Shown here piece after piece: positions 34,580-43,870 of a stretch of 64,000 nucleotides of DNA. The DNA is taken from contig OY294070.1 of the NCBI GenBank assembly GCA_958510875.1, forward strand, positions 115,486,703 to 115,550,702. Reading direction: 5' to 3'. This DNA is from Endomychus coccineus. Its lineage: Eukaryota; Arthropoda; Insecta; Coleoptera; Endomychidae. Every line of letters begins with the position of its first letter. The stretch's first letter is position 1. Position numbers and translations under genes: made by a program. Under the pieces are notes generated by a model. The model had not been told where the DNA came from and did not search any database. It saw nothing but the letters and a program-made list of their open reading frames with translations.

Positions 34580-35330
34580 TCATTTATCCCAATTTCTAAA
34601 GGGACTTTCGTGAGATTGTCCAAGTTGGACATTCTTAAATATCTTTGTAGAATTTTTAATTTCATTATCAATGCTTTCTTTCACGTATCCTTCAACTACC
34701 ACTGTAGATCGCCACCTCTCATGTTGTTTAAGAACCTGGATATCAGCGCCACTGTTGTTGCTGAAGTCCTTCCCAGGCAATAGCGGGTGTAACTTGAAGC
34801 ATCAGGAAGTTTTAAATACTCCGCACTTTTTGTGGAATCTTTGCAAAAGTATGAATGCCAACTGGCAGTACTGTACATTTGTCATGACGATAAAACAGAA
34901 AAAATCTAGCCTCGTTCAAAAACTTTCTAACATTTTCCATTGTTAAAACTTTTGATTTTTTAGGTTCATACTTGTCATTTTCACGTTTCAAGAAAGCGAT
35001 TACCATTTTATATTGTGAAATATACGTGATTCCATTGATTTGTATAGTAGTTTTGATCATAGAGTATGTAGCTCATAAACTGGAAGATTTAAGGACTATT
35101 GCTTAAAACGAATGAAAAAATTAGTACCTATGTACAACACTTTAACAATATAAAAAAAGCTTTTCGTAAAAATAAGTCAGCATTAAGTTTTTATCAGTTC
35201 CTTCAAATGTCTTGGTGTTTGTCCACTCGCAGAACATATTATATACTTTCTCGTACCTCTCCTTATATTTCACAGTAAGTAAACTAGGAGAAGCTTGCCG
35301 AGCTTTATTCAAGATTTCTCCCAAGTCGTC
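34580..35330 (-). pseudogene. Crypton-type tyrosine recombinase, frameshifted and internally deleted
   Basis: Minus-strand order: ASPSLLTVKYKERYEKVYNMF (N-terminal helix), GITYISQYKMVIAFLKRE, PKKSKVLTMENVRKFLNEA, then RFFLFYRHDKCTVLPVGIHTF and KSAEYLKLPDASSYT. After that come LGRTSATTVA (the H/R box region, with the usual GHCFRRTSAT damaged), GADIQVLKQHERWRST and VVEGYVKES, whose Tyr is the expected nucleophile. At least two frameshifts separate these. The part between NEA and RFF, including the first catalytic Arg region, is missing. This matches insect Crypton elements. Flanking repeats were not found. Confidence 0.8.
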
Positions 35331-35561
35331 ATTTCGATATTTATTCCGCTGTTCAAAGATGAGGTTATTTGGATGCTGTCAACATTGTCGATCAAAAAAC
35401 ATTCTATTCAGATTGCTAGTATACCGAAAAGTCAGACCAGAACTTTTCTTTTTAGATTTTCTCAATAACTATTATTATGAACAGATTCAAACATGATATG
35501 CAAAATAAGTAATTATTTGATAAATGGGAAATATGGTATACGCACCTCGTCTGAAAAATGA

Positions 35562-35612
35562 TTTTACTTGACTCGTATGGTATTTAACCAACCATACTTG
35601 TCAAGTAAAATT
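35562..35612. repeat. Hairpin with 22-bp arms
   Basis: Arms ATTTTACTTGACTCGTATGG and its inverted partner (CCATACTTGTCAAGTAAAAT) differ at two positions around a loop of about nine bases. It could be a small foldback relic or a structured RNA. No flanking duplication was seen. Confidence 0.65.
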
Positions 35613-36956
35613 CTACTTTCTGAACTTGATACGTAGTGTGCTATAATGATATAAAAATGTTTACAGTTCATTATCTCTTATGTTATTCACGACTCTTATT
35701 TTGAATAAATGTTTTCATGTATCACTTGAGTGTTCGCTGTATAATATCATAAGATAAACTTTTGAGAATAACTACATTTCTTCATTGTATGTGTGTGCAT
35801 TGTTATAGTACTCGCAACTACAAATTAGATTATCGGGTGAGAGCGAGAACTGTACCGAGACTTCAGCTTGAAACTCTCGTTTTCGCTCGAACTTGGGCAC
35901 TCTTGTTTCGGATCTCGCTATCGCTCTCATCACGAGAATAAGACATAAATGAGACGGGATTATAGTCCAGTAAATGAAGTCCAAAATCGACCTGAATATT
36001 TAAATTTTTTTCTTATGAGCCGATTGTGATCTGTGAGGGCTCATTTTCTTCGTAATGATGTCTAGAACAAAGTGCGGGGGCCTATTTTTCTGACTAATTG
36101 TTTATATTGTTAATAAACAATAATAAGTGTTAAACAAATTAAAAATACAGGTTTTAAGCAAGTAATTGAATATTTTCAAGTGTTAAAGTAATAAACAAAG
36201 GTTCACAAAGCTTACTCGATGTTCATAAGCAATTTGTTAATGAACCATTTGTTAATAAACAATTTGTTGATTAACAAATAAACGAAAAAATGAAATTAGG
36301 TCTGGTTATGCGATTTTGGACTCGATTTCGGATATTTTCATCTTGATGAATACGAATTTGTTGATATAATTGCAATAAATTGTTTATTTCATTTGTTAAC
36401 AAACAATTTGTTAATTATCAAATAAACGAAAAAATGAAATTAGGTCTGGTTATGCGATTTTGGACTCGATTTCGGATATTTTCAACTCGGTGAACACGAA
36501 TTCGGTAATATAATTGCAGTAAATTGTTTATTTCATTTGCTAATAAACAATTTGTTGATTAACAAATAAACGAAAAAATGAAATTAGGTCTGGTTATGCG
36601 ATTTTGGACTCCATTTCGGATATTTTCATCTTGATGAACACGAATTTGTTGATATAATTGCAATAAATTGTTTATTTCATTTGTTAATAAGCAATTTGTT
36701 AATTATCAAACGAACGAAAAAATTAAATTAGGTCTGGTTATGCGTTTTTGGACTCGATTTCGGATATTTTCAACTTGATAAAAGTCAACATTTTAATAAA
36801 TAGTTTTAAATGATATTTTGTTATTGAACAAATAAGCCCAATTGGAGGATCGACATTTTTATTAACTTTAAGATATTGCAATTATTTTGGAATAGTTGAG
36901 GGTAAAAAAAAAATTAAAAAAAGATGTAATTTAAATATTTTTTTTTTTTTTTTTTC

Positions 36957-37505
36957 CTAATTATATGGCTTTGGTCGTAACCTTTAGCCAACAGCCCTGT
37001 CACGTACAGCAAAGGTACAATATCAATAATTAATTTGAATAAAAGAATTCAGAATATAGTAAGGGTGCCATTGCCAGCGTCATAAAACTTAGTTATTACA
37101 AATCATCCACCTAAAAAACTCAAGGGATTATAGACAGGGATACTTTTCACGTTAAGGGGTCCCTCATAACGTCTTATTACACAAAACATAGGAAGACCAT
37201 GGGTAACGTCCAGGTTTTTAACATAGGTTGAGAGGGAGGTTACACAAATACTAAATACCTAACCTAGCAGAAACCACAAATTTATACAGCAGTTGGTATA
37301 AGCTTATGTCTTGAGTGCTTAGCAAGTAGTTCATATTTAACGGGTAATTTGAGTTGTACGGCCTTAACTGTTCTATTAAGGTTGCAGTTTCCAATTGATG
37401 AAGGGGACAAATGATTAAGGTCACCTACTTCGCCACATTCACGCAGATTTGTGGGAAGTATTTTAATATAATTTGAATGTGCAGGAAAGCGACCTCTTAA
37501 TATCT
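36957..37505 (-). pseudogene. C-terminus and 3' UTR of the I-clade retrotransposon
   Basis: The minus-strand frame (37626-37282) includes QILRGRFPAHSNYIK and LRECGEVGDLNHL, the Cys/His-like tail region of I-clade pol proteins, and stops at 37282. About 325 bp of 3' UTR and the poly(A) tail follow. This is the non-inverted part of the insertion. Confidence 0.7.
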
Positions 37506-37507
37506 GT

Positions 37508-38308
37508 ATGAAAATTATTTTAGCCTGGGCTAACAAAAAACAATTTAACTTATCCGCTACTAAGACCTGTGTAACCATTTTCACGAGGCACAGAATTCCA
37601 GCGTACAACAGTCTTAAATTGGCCAATCAAGACATTCGATATTGCAAGGAAGTTAAATATCTCGGTTTCATTTTGGACACAAAGATGTTATGGACTCCAC
37701 ATATTAAATACTTAATTTCCAGATGTGAAAAGGCACTCAATATCTTACGATTAGTCACAAAATTGTCTTGGGGAGCAGATATAAGTACAGCTCTATTATT
37801 ATATCGGACCACTATACGTTCTATTATCGACTATGGCTGTATTTTTTATGGATCTTGCAACAATACCATGCTGAAAAGATTGGAATGTGTACAAAATAAA
37901 GCTTTACGTATATGTTGTGGAGCCATGATTTCCACCCCAATTTGTGCCTTACAGGCTGAGTGCAATGAATTACCATTAACTCTACGTAGACAATTCCTTG
38001 CGTATAAATTCGTTATTAAACTGGGAGCATCATTTGATGAAGAACTGAGTATTAGAATAACAAATTTATGTACGGATAACCTGACAAGTTCATATTGGAA
38101 AAACCGAAATTCTCCTCCTTGTGCACAAGCTGTTGAATCAATGGGTGACATATCACAATTTTTATTTAATAACAGCTGCTATAATTATTTTTGCGGACCC
38201 TACAAGCAAATATTGCTAGATATCCCTGTCATTCTACCTAGCTATTCTAAGATAGATAACTTGAACCATAAAATATTACTCCAAGAATTGGAACATTACG
38301 AAATTTAA
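37508..38308 (+). CDS. RT C-terminal/thumb region of I-clade retrotransposon (266-aa ORF)
   Basis: This is the longest open frame of the window and lies in the inverted part of the retrotransposon insertion. Residues 14-30 (LSATKTCVTIFTRHRIP) and 51-57 (YLGFILD) are the strand and turn after the RT palm in I-clade proteins. The segment LLYRTTIRSIIDYGCIFYGS (residues 97-116) and the following LKRLECVQNKALRICCGAM are the usual connection domain. The start Met is simply the first in frame; the natural protein would begin far upstream, so the ORF is 5'-truncated. The catalytic YxDD motif lies outside it. It is young enough to be free of stops over 800 bp. Confidence 0.8.
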   Translation: MKIILAWANKKQFNLSATKTCVTIFTRHRIPAYNSLKLANQDIRYCKEVKYLGFILDTKMLWTPHIKYLISRCEKALNILRLVTKLSWGADISTALLLYRTTIRSIIDYGCIFYGSCNNTMLKRLECVQNKALRICCGAMISTPICALQAECNELPLTLRRQFLAYKFVIKLGASFDEELSIRITNLCTDNLTSSYWKNRNSPPCAQAVESMGDISQFLFNNSCYNYFCGPYKQILLDIPVILPSYSKIDNLNHKILLQELEHYEI

Positions 38309-38800
38309 AAAAAATCTACACAGATGGCTCAAAAATGCCTGAATCAGTGGGTATCGCTATTTATATTCCCGATGATAATCATACAATAAATTTTCTTCCG
38401 TATTTACTGTTGAGGCTATGCCGCTATTACAAGCTTTGAACTATTGTCAGCGTTGTGTAGCTAAAGAAACGATTAAATTATCAGATAGCAAAAGCGTATT
38501 GAAATCATTAAAAAACGTTAACCGTAAGAGTTCGCCCCTTATTCTAATGATAATCCGGAAATACATGGAATTACTTGAACAAAATTATAGTATTATTTTT
38601 GTTTGGGTTAAAGCGCATTGTGGAATAAAGGGAACTACAAATCAGAGATTCGGAGAACATGGATATTACTTTACAAACAGCAAAATCTGCGAAAACCTAC
38701 AAACTATTTTTTGATTCATCCAGAAATTCCAAGAAAATCATGGTATCACAAAACGTTACAATTGCCAAGAAAAATATACGCCACTATCGTCAGATTGAAT
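38309..38800 (+). pseudogene. RNase H and tail of the I-clade retrotransposon
   Basis: Directly after the 266-aa ORF the sequence continues KKIYTDGSKMPESVGIA (first RNase H strand with catalytic Asp), EAMPLLQALNYC, LSDSKSVLKSL (second Asp) and IIFVWVKAHCGIKG. After a frame change comes IHPEIPRKSWYHKTLQLPRK. A frameshift near 38395 and later ones break the frame. It belongs to the same inverted segment. Confidence 0.75.
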
Positions 38801-39534
38801 ATTTTTTCTTTTATTTATATATAACACAAGAAAATAAGAGTATTCATTTGAAATTATTAGACTATAATTATTACTATTAATTATTACACTATATACATTA
38901 TTTACATAACTTTTTTTAATCTATCGGCATCGCCGCATAACCAGACCTAATTTCATTTTTTCGTTCATTTGTTTATTAACAAATGAGATAAACAATTTAT
39001 TGCAATTATATCAACAAATTCGTGTTCATCGAGTTGAAAAATATCCGAAATCGAGTCCAAAATCGCATAACCAGACCTAATTTCATTTTTTCGTTTATTT
39101 GTTGATTAACAAATTGTTTATTAACAAATGATTCATCAACAATTTTTTTATGAACATTGAGTAAGCTTTGTGAACTTTTGTTTATTACTTTAACACTTGA
39201 AAATATTGAATTACTTGCTTAAAACCTGTACTTTTTAATTTGTTTAACCCTAATTATTGTTTATTAACAATATAAACAATAAGTCAGAAAAATAAACCCC
39301 CGCACTTTGTTCTAGACATCATTACGAATAAAATGAGCCCTCACAGATCAAAATCGGCTCATAAGAAAAAAATGTAAATATTAATTCCTTCATTTACTGA
39401 ACTATTAGGGAATGTTTTAGGGATGTACATTATACAACTTGATTACGCTTATGAGACCTCTATGGGTAGATCTGTTATCCTCAGAATCAGTTTCAGCCTC
39501 CCCGAAGATGTGAACCATTGGTATAATAGGGGTG

Positions 39535-39812
39535 CAGTGGCGAAGGGAACGGGCGGCCGAGGGGGCACCCGTCTCCTGGTGCAAGTAATGAAGGGCACCA
39601 AATTACAATTTGCGATGTTGAATTTTGAAGAAATCTAGTACATAATAAGTTTCTTTGAAATCCGGCGATACCAAAAGTGTAATATTTGCAGGAACGTTTT
39701 AGAGAGATTTCTATATCTAGTCGTTATTTGTTTTGTTGCCCGTCAAATACTGAAGTATGGGGCGCAAATTATTAAAGTACCGCTGGGCGCGAATTGTCCT
39801 CGCTACGCCTCT
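39535..39812. mobile_element. Possible short MITE with CAGTGGCG-type end
   Basis: The left end reads CAGTGGCGAAGGGAACGGGC. The right end, read inward, is AAGAGGCGTAGCGAGGAC, so about 11 of 17 positions match. GC content is above the surroundings. No clear target duplication is visible. The sequence resembles ends of widespread small elements starting CAGTGGCGTAGC, but I cannot prove it. Confidence 0.3.
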
Positions 39813-40650
39813 TATTGGTGTTTCCGAGACTTGGTATCCTTCAGGTAACCAAGGTTGATATATGTTCAGCGATGATGTTTTATATTGTCATCTTCAAACC
39901 ATATCAAGTCTCATTATCTGAGTTATTGGTATCTGAAAATTTCACGTAATTGGATCTCATCTTTGTTTGGCGCATCATGTTTTAAAATTTCCCAGAGCTC
40001 TGTAATTTTTCACTGTCAAATTTTATTTCAATATCAGTTGATTAGTCTCGGTTATCCGTTGTAAAGGATCGTTCTGCAAAGGGTTCGCGGTTTATGGAAG
40101 GGACATATTGTGACGGGACTGAAATCCAACTGAATAAGTCATTACTTTTTACAACGCAGAGTACGTCAATTAGACTGTTCAATTGGAAATGATAGTTAAC
40201 AGAGAATACAATCGTAATAGACTTTTTGCGTTTCATTTAAGCCGAATATGCTTCCTTCTCCATTGGTTAATGACATAAAAGAGAGAGAGAGTTATAAAGT
40301 GTGACTGGATCTGAATGATTAGAACCCTTCGTATCTAATAGGAAATATATTGATACATTCAAGTCATTGCGTCATTTAAAGCACTACTGAGGAAAATTAG
40401 GTGTAGCTCGTCATTCCTATTCTACCTAATTATGTAGTACTTTGATGACATGTGCAATTTATTGTATTGAGTCCACCGCATTACATTACCTGGTTATTGA
40501 CATTGTTGGTGCAAAACAATAGGTCTAAAGTGTCTTGGTTGTATTTTTGGATGTCAAAGACACATTTGATAACAAGTTCTTCGAATTAATATGCATCGTG
40601 TTGTAGAAAACTAATGACTTGAGAAGATGAAGCTTTGTTCAACAAAATCT
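39813..40650. other. No recognisable gene
   Basis: No supported feature. Confidence 0.5.
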
Positions 40651-41354
40651 TGCAAACAGTTTTGACAATAAATAAACTGACATTGACAAGACTTCAAGCA
40701 TAACGATATAAATTCACAAACAGGTGAATAAAATTTGAACAATTTCATAATGAATATCACAACATTTTCCCCATCTATTATTTTCTTACAGTCTTCTAAA
40801 TATTTAGGTATTTTCTGATTTCGTTTCGGTCTTAAAGGCTGGGATAGTTCAACTATTTTATTCAGACAGCTTTCTATTTCGGGTATTGAATTTGGTAATT
40901 TATTAGTTTTCTCATCATCTTCAATATCAGTCGATTGTTGAGATTGGTCATCATCTTCAGACATAGTGGGATTTGCTGCTTTATCCAAACTAGAGTCTAC
41001 TGATTTATCTAAAAGGTGAATTTCTCCTCTAGGTGCAATATGTTTCAAAGAGATATTTCTTTCTTGACCATCTGCCAGTTTGACTAAAGCATACTCAGGA
41101 TTAGCTTCAATCAAATCAGCCTCTTCGACAATCGGTTCATACTTATTATTCCTGACATGCTTTCTAATCAACACTGGCCCAGGATTGGATAACCACATTG
41201 GTATTGCTCTACCAAATGTAGATTTTCTAATGTGATTGAACATTCTTTCATGAGGAGTGCAATTGATTGCTGTGCAGATCAGTGAACGGATAGAATGCAA
41301 AGACTCACCTAACACTTCTCCCCATTTATTAGTGTTCAAATGTCGCGTTTTCAA
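40611..41354 (-). CDS. Gypsy integrase C-terminal region, 247-aa open frame
   Basis: It starts right after the catalytic Glu region. Residues 1-50 (NKWGEVLGESLHSIRSLICT, TPHERMFNH) are the end of the integrase core. VLIRKHVRNNKYEPIVEEAD and YALVKLADGQE are a chromo/SH3-like C-terminal domain. An acidic, Ser-rich linker (SEDDDQSQQSTDIEDDE) follows, then LRPKRNQKIPKYL. The last 50 residues run into the putative LTR. The frame is open, but upstream frameshifts make the whole gene inactive. Confidence 0.75.
   Translation of the reverse strand: MKTRHLNTNKWGEVLGESLHSIRSLICTAINCTPHERMFNHIRKSTFGRAIPMWLSNPGPVLIRKHVRNNKYEPIVEEADLIEANPEYALVKLADGQERNISLKHIAPRGEIHLLDKSVDSSLDKAANPTMSEDDDQSQQSTDIEDDEKTNKLPNSIPEIESCLNKIVELSQPLRPKRNQKIPKYLEDCKKIIDGENVVIFIMKLFKFYSPVCEFISLCLKSCQCQFIYCQNCLQDFVEQSFIFSSH
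40653..40762 (-). repeat. Putative LTR piece, downstream copy
   Basis: About 108 bp, roughly 90 percent identical by eye to 42028-42137 and in the same orientation. It follows the integrase coding end, where a 3' LTR is expected. Confidence 0.55.
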
Positions 41355-41419
41355 AGCTAATGTGATGGTTTTCCAAATTATACCATTATAACGCTCGATC
41401 TGACCATTTCCTCCTGGGT

Positions 41420-41659
41420 CTATGGAGAACTCCTACCAGTAGCAATTCCTCTTGATTGTAGGTAGTCCTTTGAATCTTTAGACATGAAACTTGTTCCTTG
41501 ATCTGAATGTATATGCATGTAAGGCATGCCAAAAAGTGCAAAGAGTTGGTCAAAACATTTTATTACAGTATTTGATGTCATATCAGCGCAGGCAAAAGCA
41601 AAAGGAAATCTGGAAAATTCATCCACTATTGTCAACAGATACTTGTTTCCGTTCGACAA
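41420..41659 (-). pseudogene. Gypsy integrase catalytic core
   Basis: YLLTIVDEFSRFPFAFACAD holds the region with the first Asp. HIHSDQGTSFMS holds the second. The catalytic Glu region (NGQIERYNG) is in another frame at about 41380-41410. A frameshift near 41420 ends this ORF early with an unrelated tail. Confidence 0.8.
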
Positions 41660-41976
41660 TCAACATTGAGTCTCTCGAATGGATGTGTAGCTTTAATTAA
41701 CTTTCCTTGTATCTTTATAAATTTGGGTTTGACCTCAGCACATATAGGGCATGCAACTGTCATTTTACGGATTTCTTCTATTGAGTATGGTAAATTTTTT
41801 GACTTTATCCAGTGCACAATACGGGTTATACCAGGGTGACAAAGAGCTTGATGAATATCAAATAGCGTTTTCTTACTGACAGTACCACAAATTCTAGAGA
41901 AGGTGTCAGCTACAGTATTTTTACTCCCTGATCTATATACTATATCGTGAGAAAACAGGATAGATTTAAACGCCAT
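41632..41976 (-). pseudogene. Gypsy RNase H end and integrase zinc-binding domain
   Basis: The frame holds SHDIVYRSGSKNTVADTFSR, the conserved end of the gypsy RNase H/connection region. It then has HQALCHPGITRIVHW and CPICAEVKP, the HHCC zinc-binding domain of integrase, followed by KATHPFERLNVD, the first catalytic Asp region. A frame change joins the next ORF. Confidence 0.8.
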
Positions 41977-42027
41977 CGTTCAATTTTTTCGTTTTTGATT
42001 CTACTTGTATGCTTCATATCGAACATA

Positions 42028-42137
42028 AAAACAGTTTTGACAATAAATAAACTGACATTGACAAGACTTCAAGCATAACGATATAAATTTACAAACAGGT
42101 GAATAATATAAACAATTTCATATTGAATATCATAACA
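42028..42137 (-). repeat. Putative LTR piece, upstream copy
   Basis: Direct repeat of the downstream copy. Its inner edge joins the RNase H reading frame (VFMFDMKH) and its outer edge follows an open minus-strand segment (SFRSTRIFSSRPNGKV) of unknown origin. The adjoining coding sequence on both sides is unusual for a true LTR. Confidence 0.5.
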
Positions 42138-42615
42138 CATCGCATAGGAACTACTTGTTTAAAAGCGGAGTTATGATCTCCTCGAGAGGTAAAATCATAT
42201 ATGTTTTGGAACATCACTTTTCCATTCGGTCTAGAGCTGAAAATCCTTGTTGATCTAAACGAAGCTACGTTGTTCACATGTTTATATCAACAACGTTGTG
42301 CTCTCTCCAAGAATTTTGCCAATGATAATGAGTAATTATTTAATTCAATTGCTTTGTATATTAAAGGACATTAGAAATCATCTCTGCTTCGAATATTGAA
42401 AATGACGGGTTGGTAATAATGAAAGGTGTTAATACTAATTTATGGAAATACCTGAGCCTCTCAATAAGAAGTGGATTATCTACCCCGATGACAATGCTGG
42501 CAAGACATATGAAAGGTAATTTCGAGAAATCTTTCCCTTCATAGTTTTCCTGTGTGACACACCGTTGACATCGATAAGCTGAAGATGGAGTTTGTATCAA
42601 GCGAGAGAGGCAACC
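42138..42615. other. Unassigned stretch with an 85-codon minus frame
   Basis: The minus frame 42361-42618 contains CQRCVTQENY and LLIERLRYFHKLVLTPF but matches no family I know. It may be a further scrap of a mobile element. Confidence 0.35.
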
Positions 42616-42619
42616 CAAA

Positions 42620-43870
42620 ATTGGTCCTCAACGCATACCCATTTGTAGAGGACCAAAAATGGATAGAAGGACCTATTGGAAGTGTGAGCAATTTGAAATC
42701 AAGAAAGAGGAGCTGCAGGGGTTGAGCTATTACAGACGGAGAACAGTTATACGAGAAAACTGACGAGCATAATCCGCTGCAAACGCTACAAGTGTAGAGG
42801 TATCAAAACCAATGAAGCGGATACTAGCCACAGCATCCACTTCAAGAGATACTTCGCACTATATTGTGTCTTCATTGTCTGGTTCAGTCAGCAGCAGTTA
42901 TGCAGGACAAATTCCTTCCTTTAGTTGCATGAAAAGGACAATAAGAAACGTACGAAGAAAGAAATATGCTGAAACAGTTTTGACTCAATCACGAACAGAC
43001 CTAATCCTACCCGAGTTGAATGCTCAAATAATGGAAGGTGAAGATTTTTTGATGCATGACTCAGGGCAAATTGAAGACCGAATATTGATTTTTGCAACTG
43101 CACAGTCCCTAAGACTATTGGAAAGGTGTACCAACTGGGTTACGGATGGAACCTTCAAAAGCGTACCACATCCGTTAGCCCAATTATATGAAGTTCATGG
43201 ATTGAAGGGGAACATTTCAATTCCTCTGATCTATGCACCAATACCCGACAAGGCTGAATAATCTTACTCAAGAATTATGCAGCAGATAATGGAAAGATGT
43301 CCGAACCTCAGAACCTCCAGCATAATGATTGACTCTGGAAGAGCAGCGTTCAAGGCATCGACTACAAACCTTCCGGAAAGTCGGGTTCGTGGATGCTTCT
43401 TTTGTTTCTGTCAGTATAACTCCAGAAAACTACAGCAAGATGAATTAAAAAAAAAGTATGACACACATGCAGACTTTGTTCTAAAAATGAGATTGTTGAA
43501 CGCTTTAGCCTTTGTGCTGTTACAATATCTAGAAGAAACACTCCAGTTGCTGGTGGATAGTGACACTTCATCAGCGGAGGCCCAGAATGTCATTGACTAT
43601 TTCGAGAATACCTGAATAGGACTACAAACTATTTCCATCACTATGTGGAATTGTTGATTCAGTTCTCAGTGGATTGACCAAAACAAATAATGCTGTGGAA
43701 GGTTGGCATAATTTCGATGCCCAATTACCCGCCACCCAACATTTGGAAGTTCACTGAGGTAATTAAAAGAGAATAGGAACTAAATGAAGTAAAAATAGAA
43801 TACTATATATCAGGCGAACCATCAGTATCCTCAAAAAGAAAACACCGGAAAAATACCGACGATTAGCCAA
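42620..43870 (+). pseudogene. MULE transposase with FLYWCH-type zinc finger, frameshifted
   Basis: The plus strand first gives RTYWKCEQFEIKK and, in the next frame, AITDGEQLYEKTDEHNP, an FLYWCH-like zinc finger (42670-42770). The ORF 42812-43261 contains TNWVTDGTFKSVP (residues 107-119) with the first catalytic Asp of the MULE domain, then QLYEVHGLKG. A stop at 43259 leads into 43277-43615 (MERCPNLRTSSIMIDSGRAA, the second Asp region, then LPESRVRGCFFCFCQ). The end (43660-43760) reads NNAVEGWHN and PNIWKFTEVIKRE. Stops and frameshifts show it is inactive. Terminal repeats were not seen. Confidence 0.8.

Larger units (their letters stand above)
36939..38800 (-). mobile_element. 5'-inverted I-clade non-LTR retrotransposon insertion
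   Basis: A poly-T run at 36939-36956 is the poly(A) tail of a minus-strand insertion. From there to about 37505 the minus strand carries 3' UTR and the last coding part (QILRGRF, then CGEVGDLNH). At about 37507 the orientation flips: 37508-38800 encodes the upstream part of the same protein on the plus strand, up to KIYATIVRL, just before where the minus-strand part resumes. Together they cover RT thumb, RNase H and tail without large gaps. This is the structure expected from twin priming during target-primed reverse transcription. Confidence 0.75.
35963..39404. mobile_element. Foldback element with tandem-repeat arms (TAGTCC family, copy D)
   Basis: The ends read TAGTCCAGTAAATGAAG at the left and, from the right, TAGTTCAGTAAATGAAG. 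TTA lies just outside both ends (3-bp target duplication). The arms are inverted copies over about 400 bp (shared: TTATGAGCCGAT, GTGAGGGCTCATTTT, ACAAAGTGCGGGGG). Each contains tandem repeats: four units of 144 bp at the left (GAAATTAGGTCTGGTTATGC starts near 36292, 36436, 36580 and 36724) and two units 130 bp apart at the right (near 38941 and 39071). Unequal repeat number between arms is typical of foldback elements. The inner part holds a later retrotransposon insertion (36939 to about 38800). No transposase is encoded. Confidence 0.85.
40611..42137 (-). mobile_element. Ty3/gypsy retrotransposon remnant with two direct repeats
   Basis: The coding order on the minus strand is RNase H end, integrase zinc-binding domain, integrase core and integrase C-terminus, as in Ty3/gypsy pol. 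Direct repeats of about 108 bp occur at 40653-40762 and 42028-42137 (shared: GACAATAAATAAACTGACAT, GACTTCAAGCATAACG). Minus-strand copies begin TGTTGTGATATTC or TGTTATGATATTC, consistent with LTR starts. The upstream repeat abuts the RNase H coding region directly, so protease and most of RT were lost. The element is an internally deleted LTR retrotransposon, or a pair of LTR pieces around a fragment. Confidence 0.7.

Noticed and set aside
36263..36780. CRISPR-like array
   Set aside because: The 144-bp units are repeated along their whole length with no unique spacers, and similar units recur inverted in the other arm. It is a foldback arm, and the host is a eukaryote.
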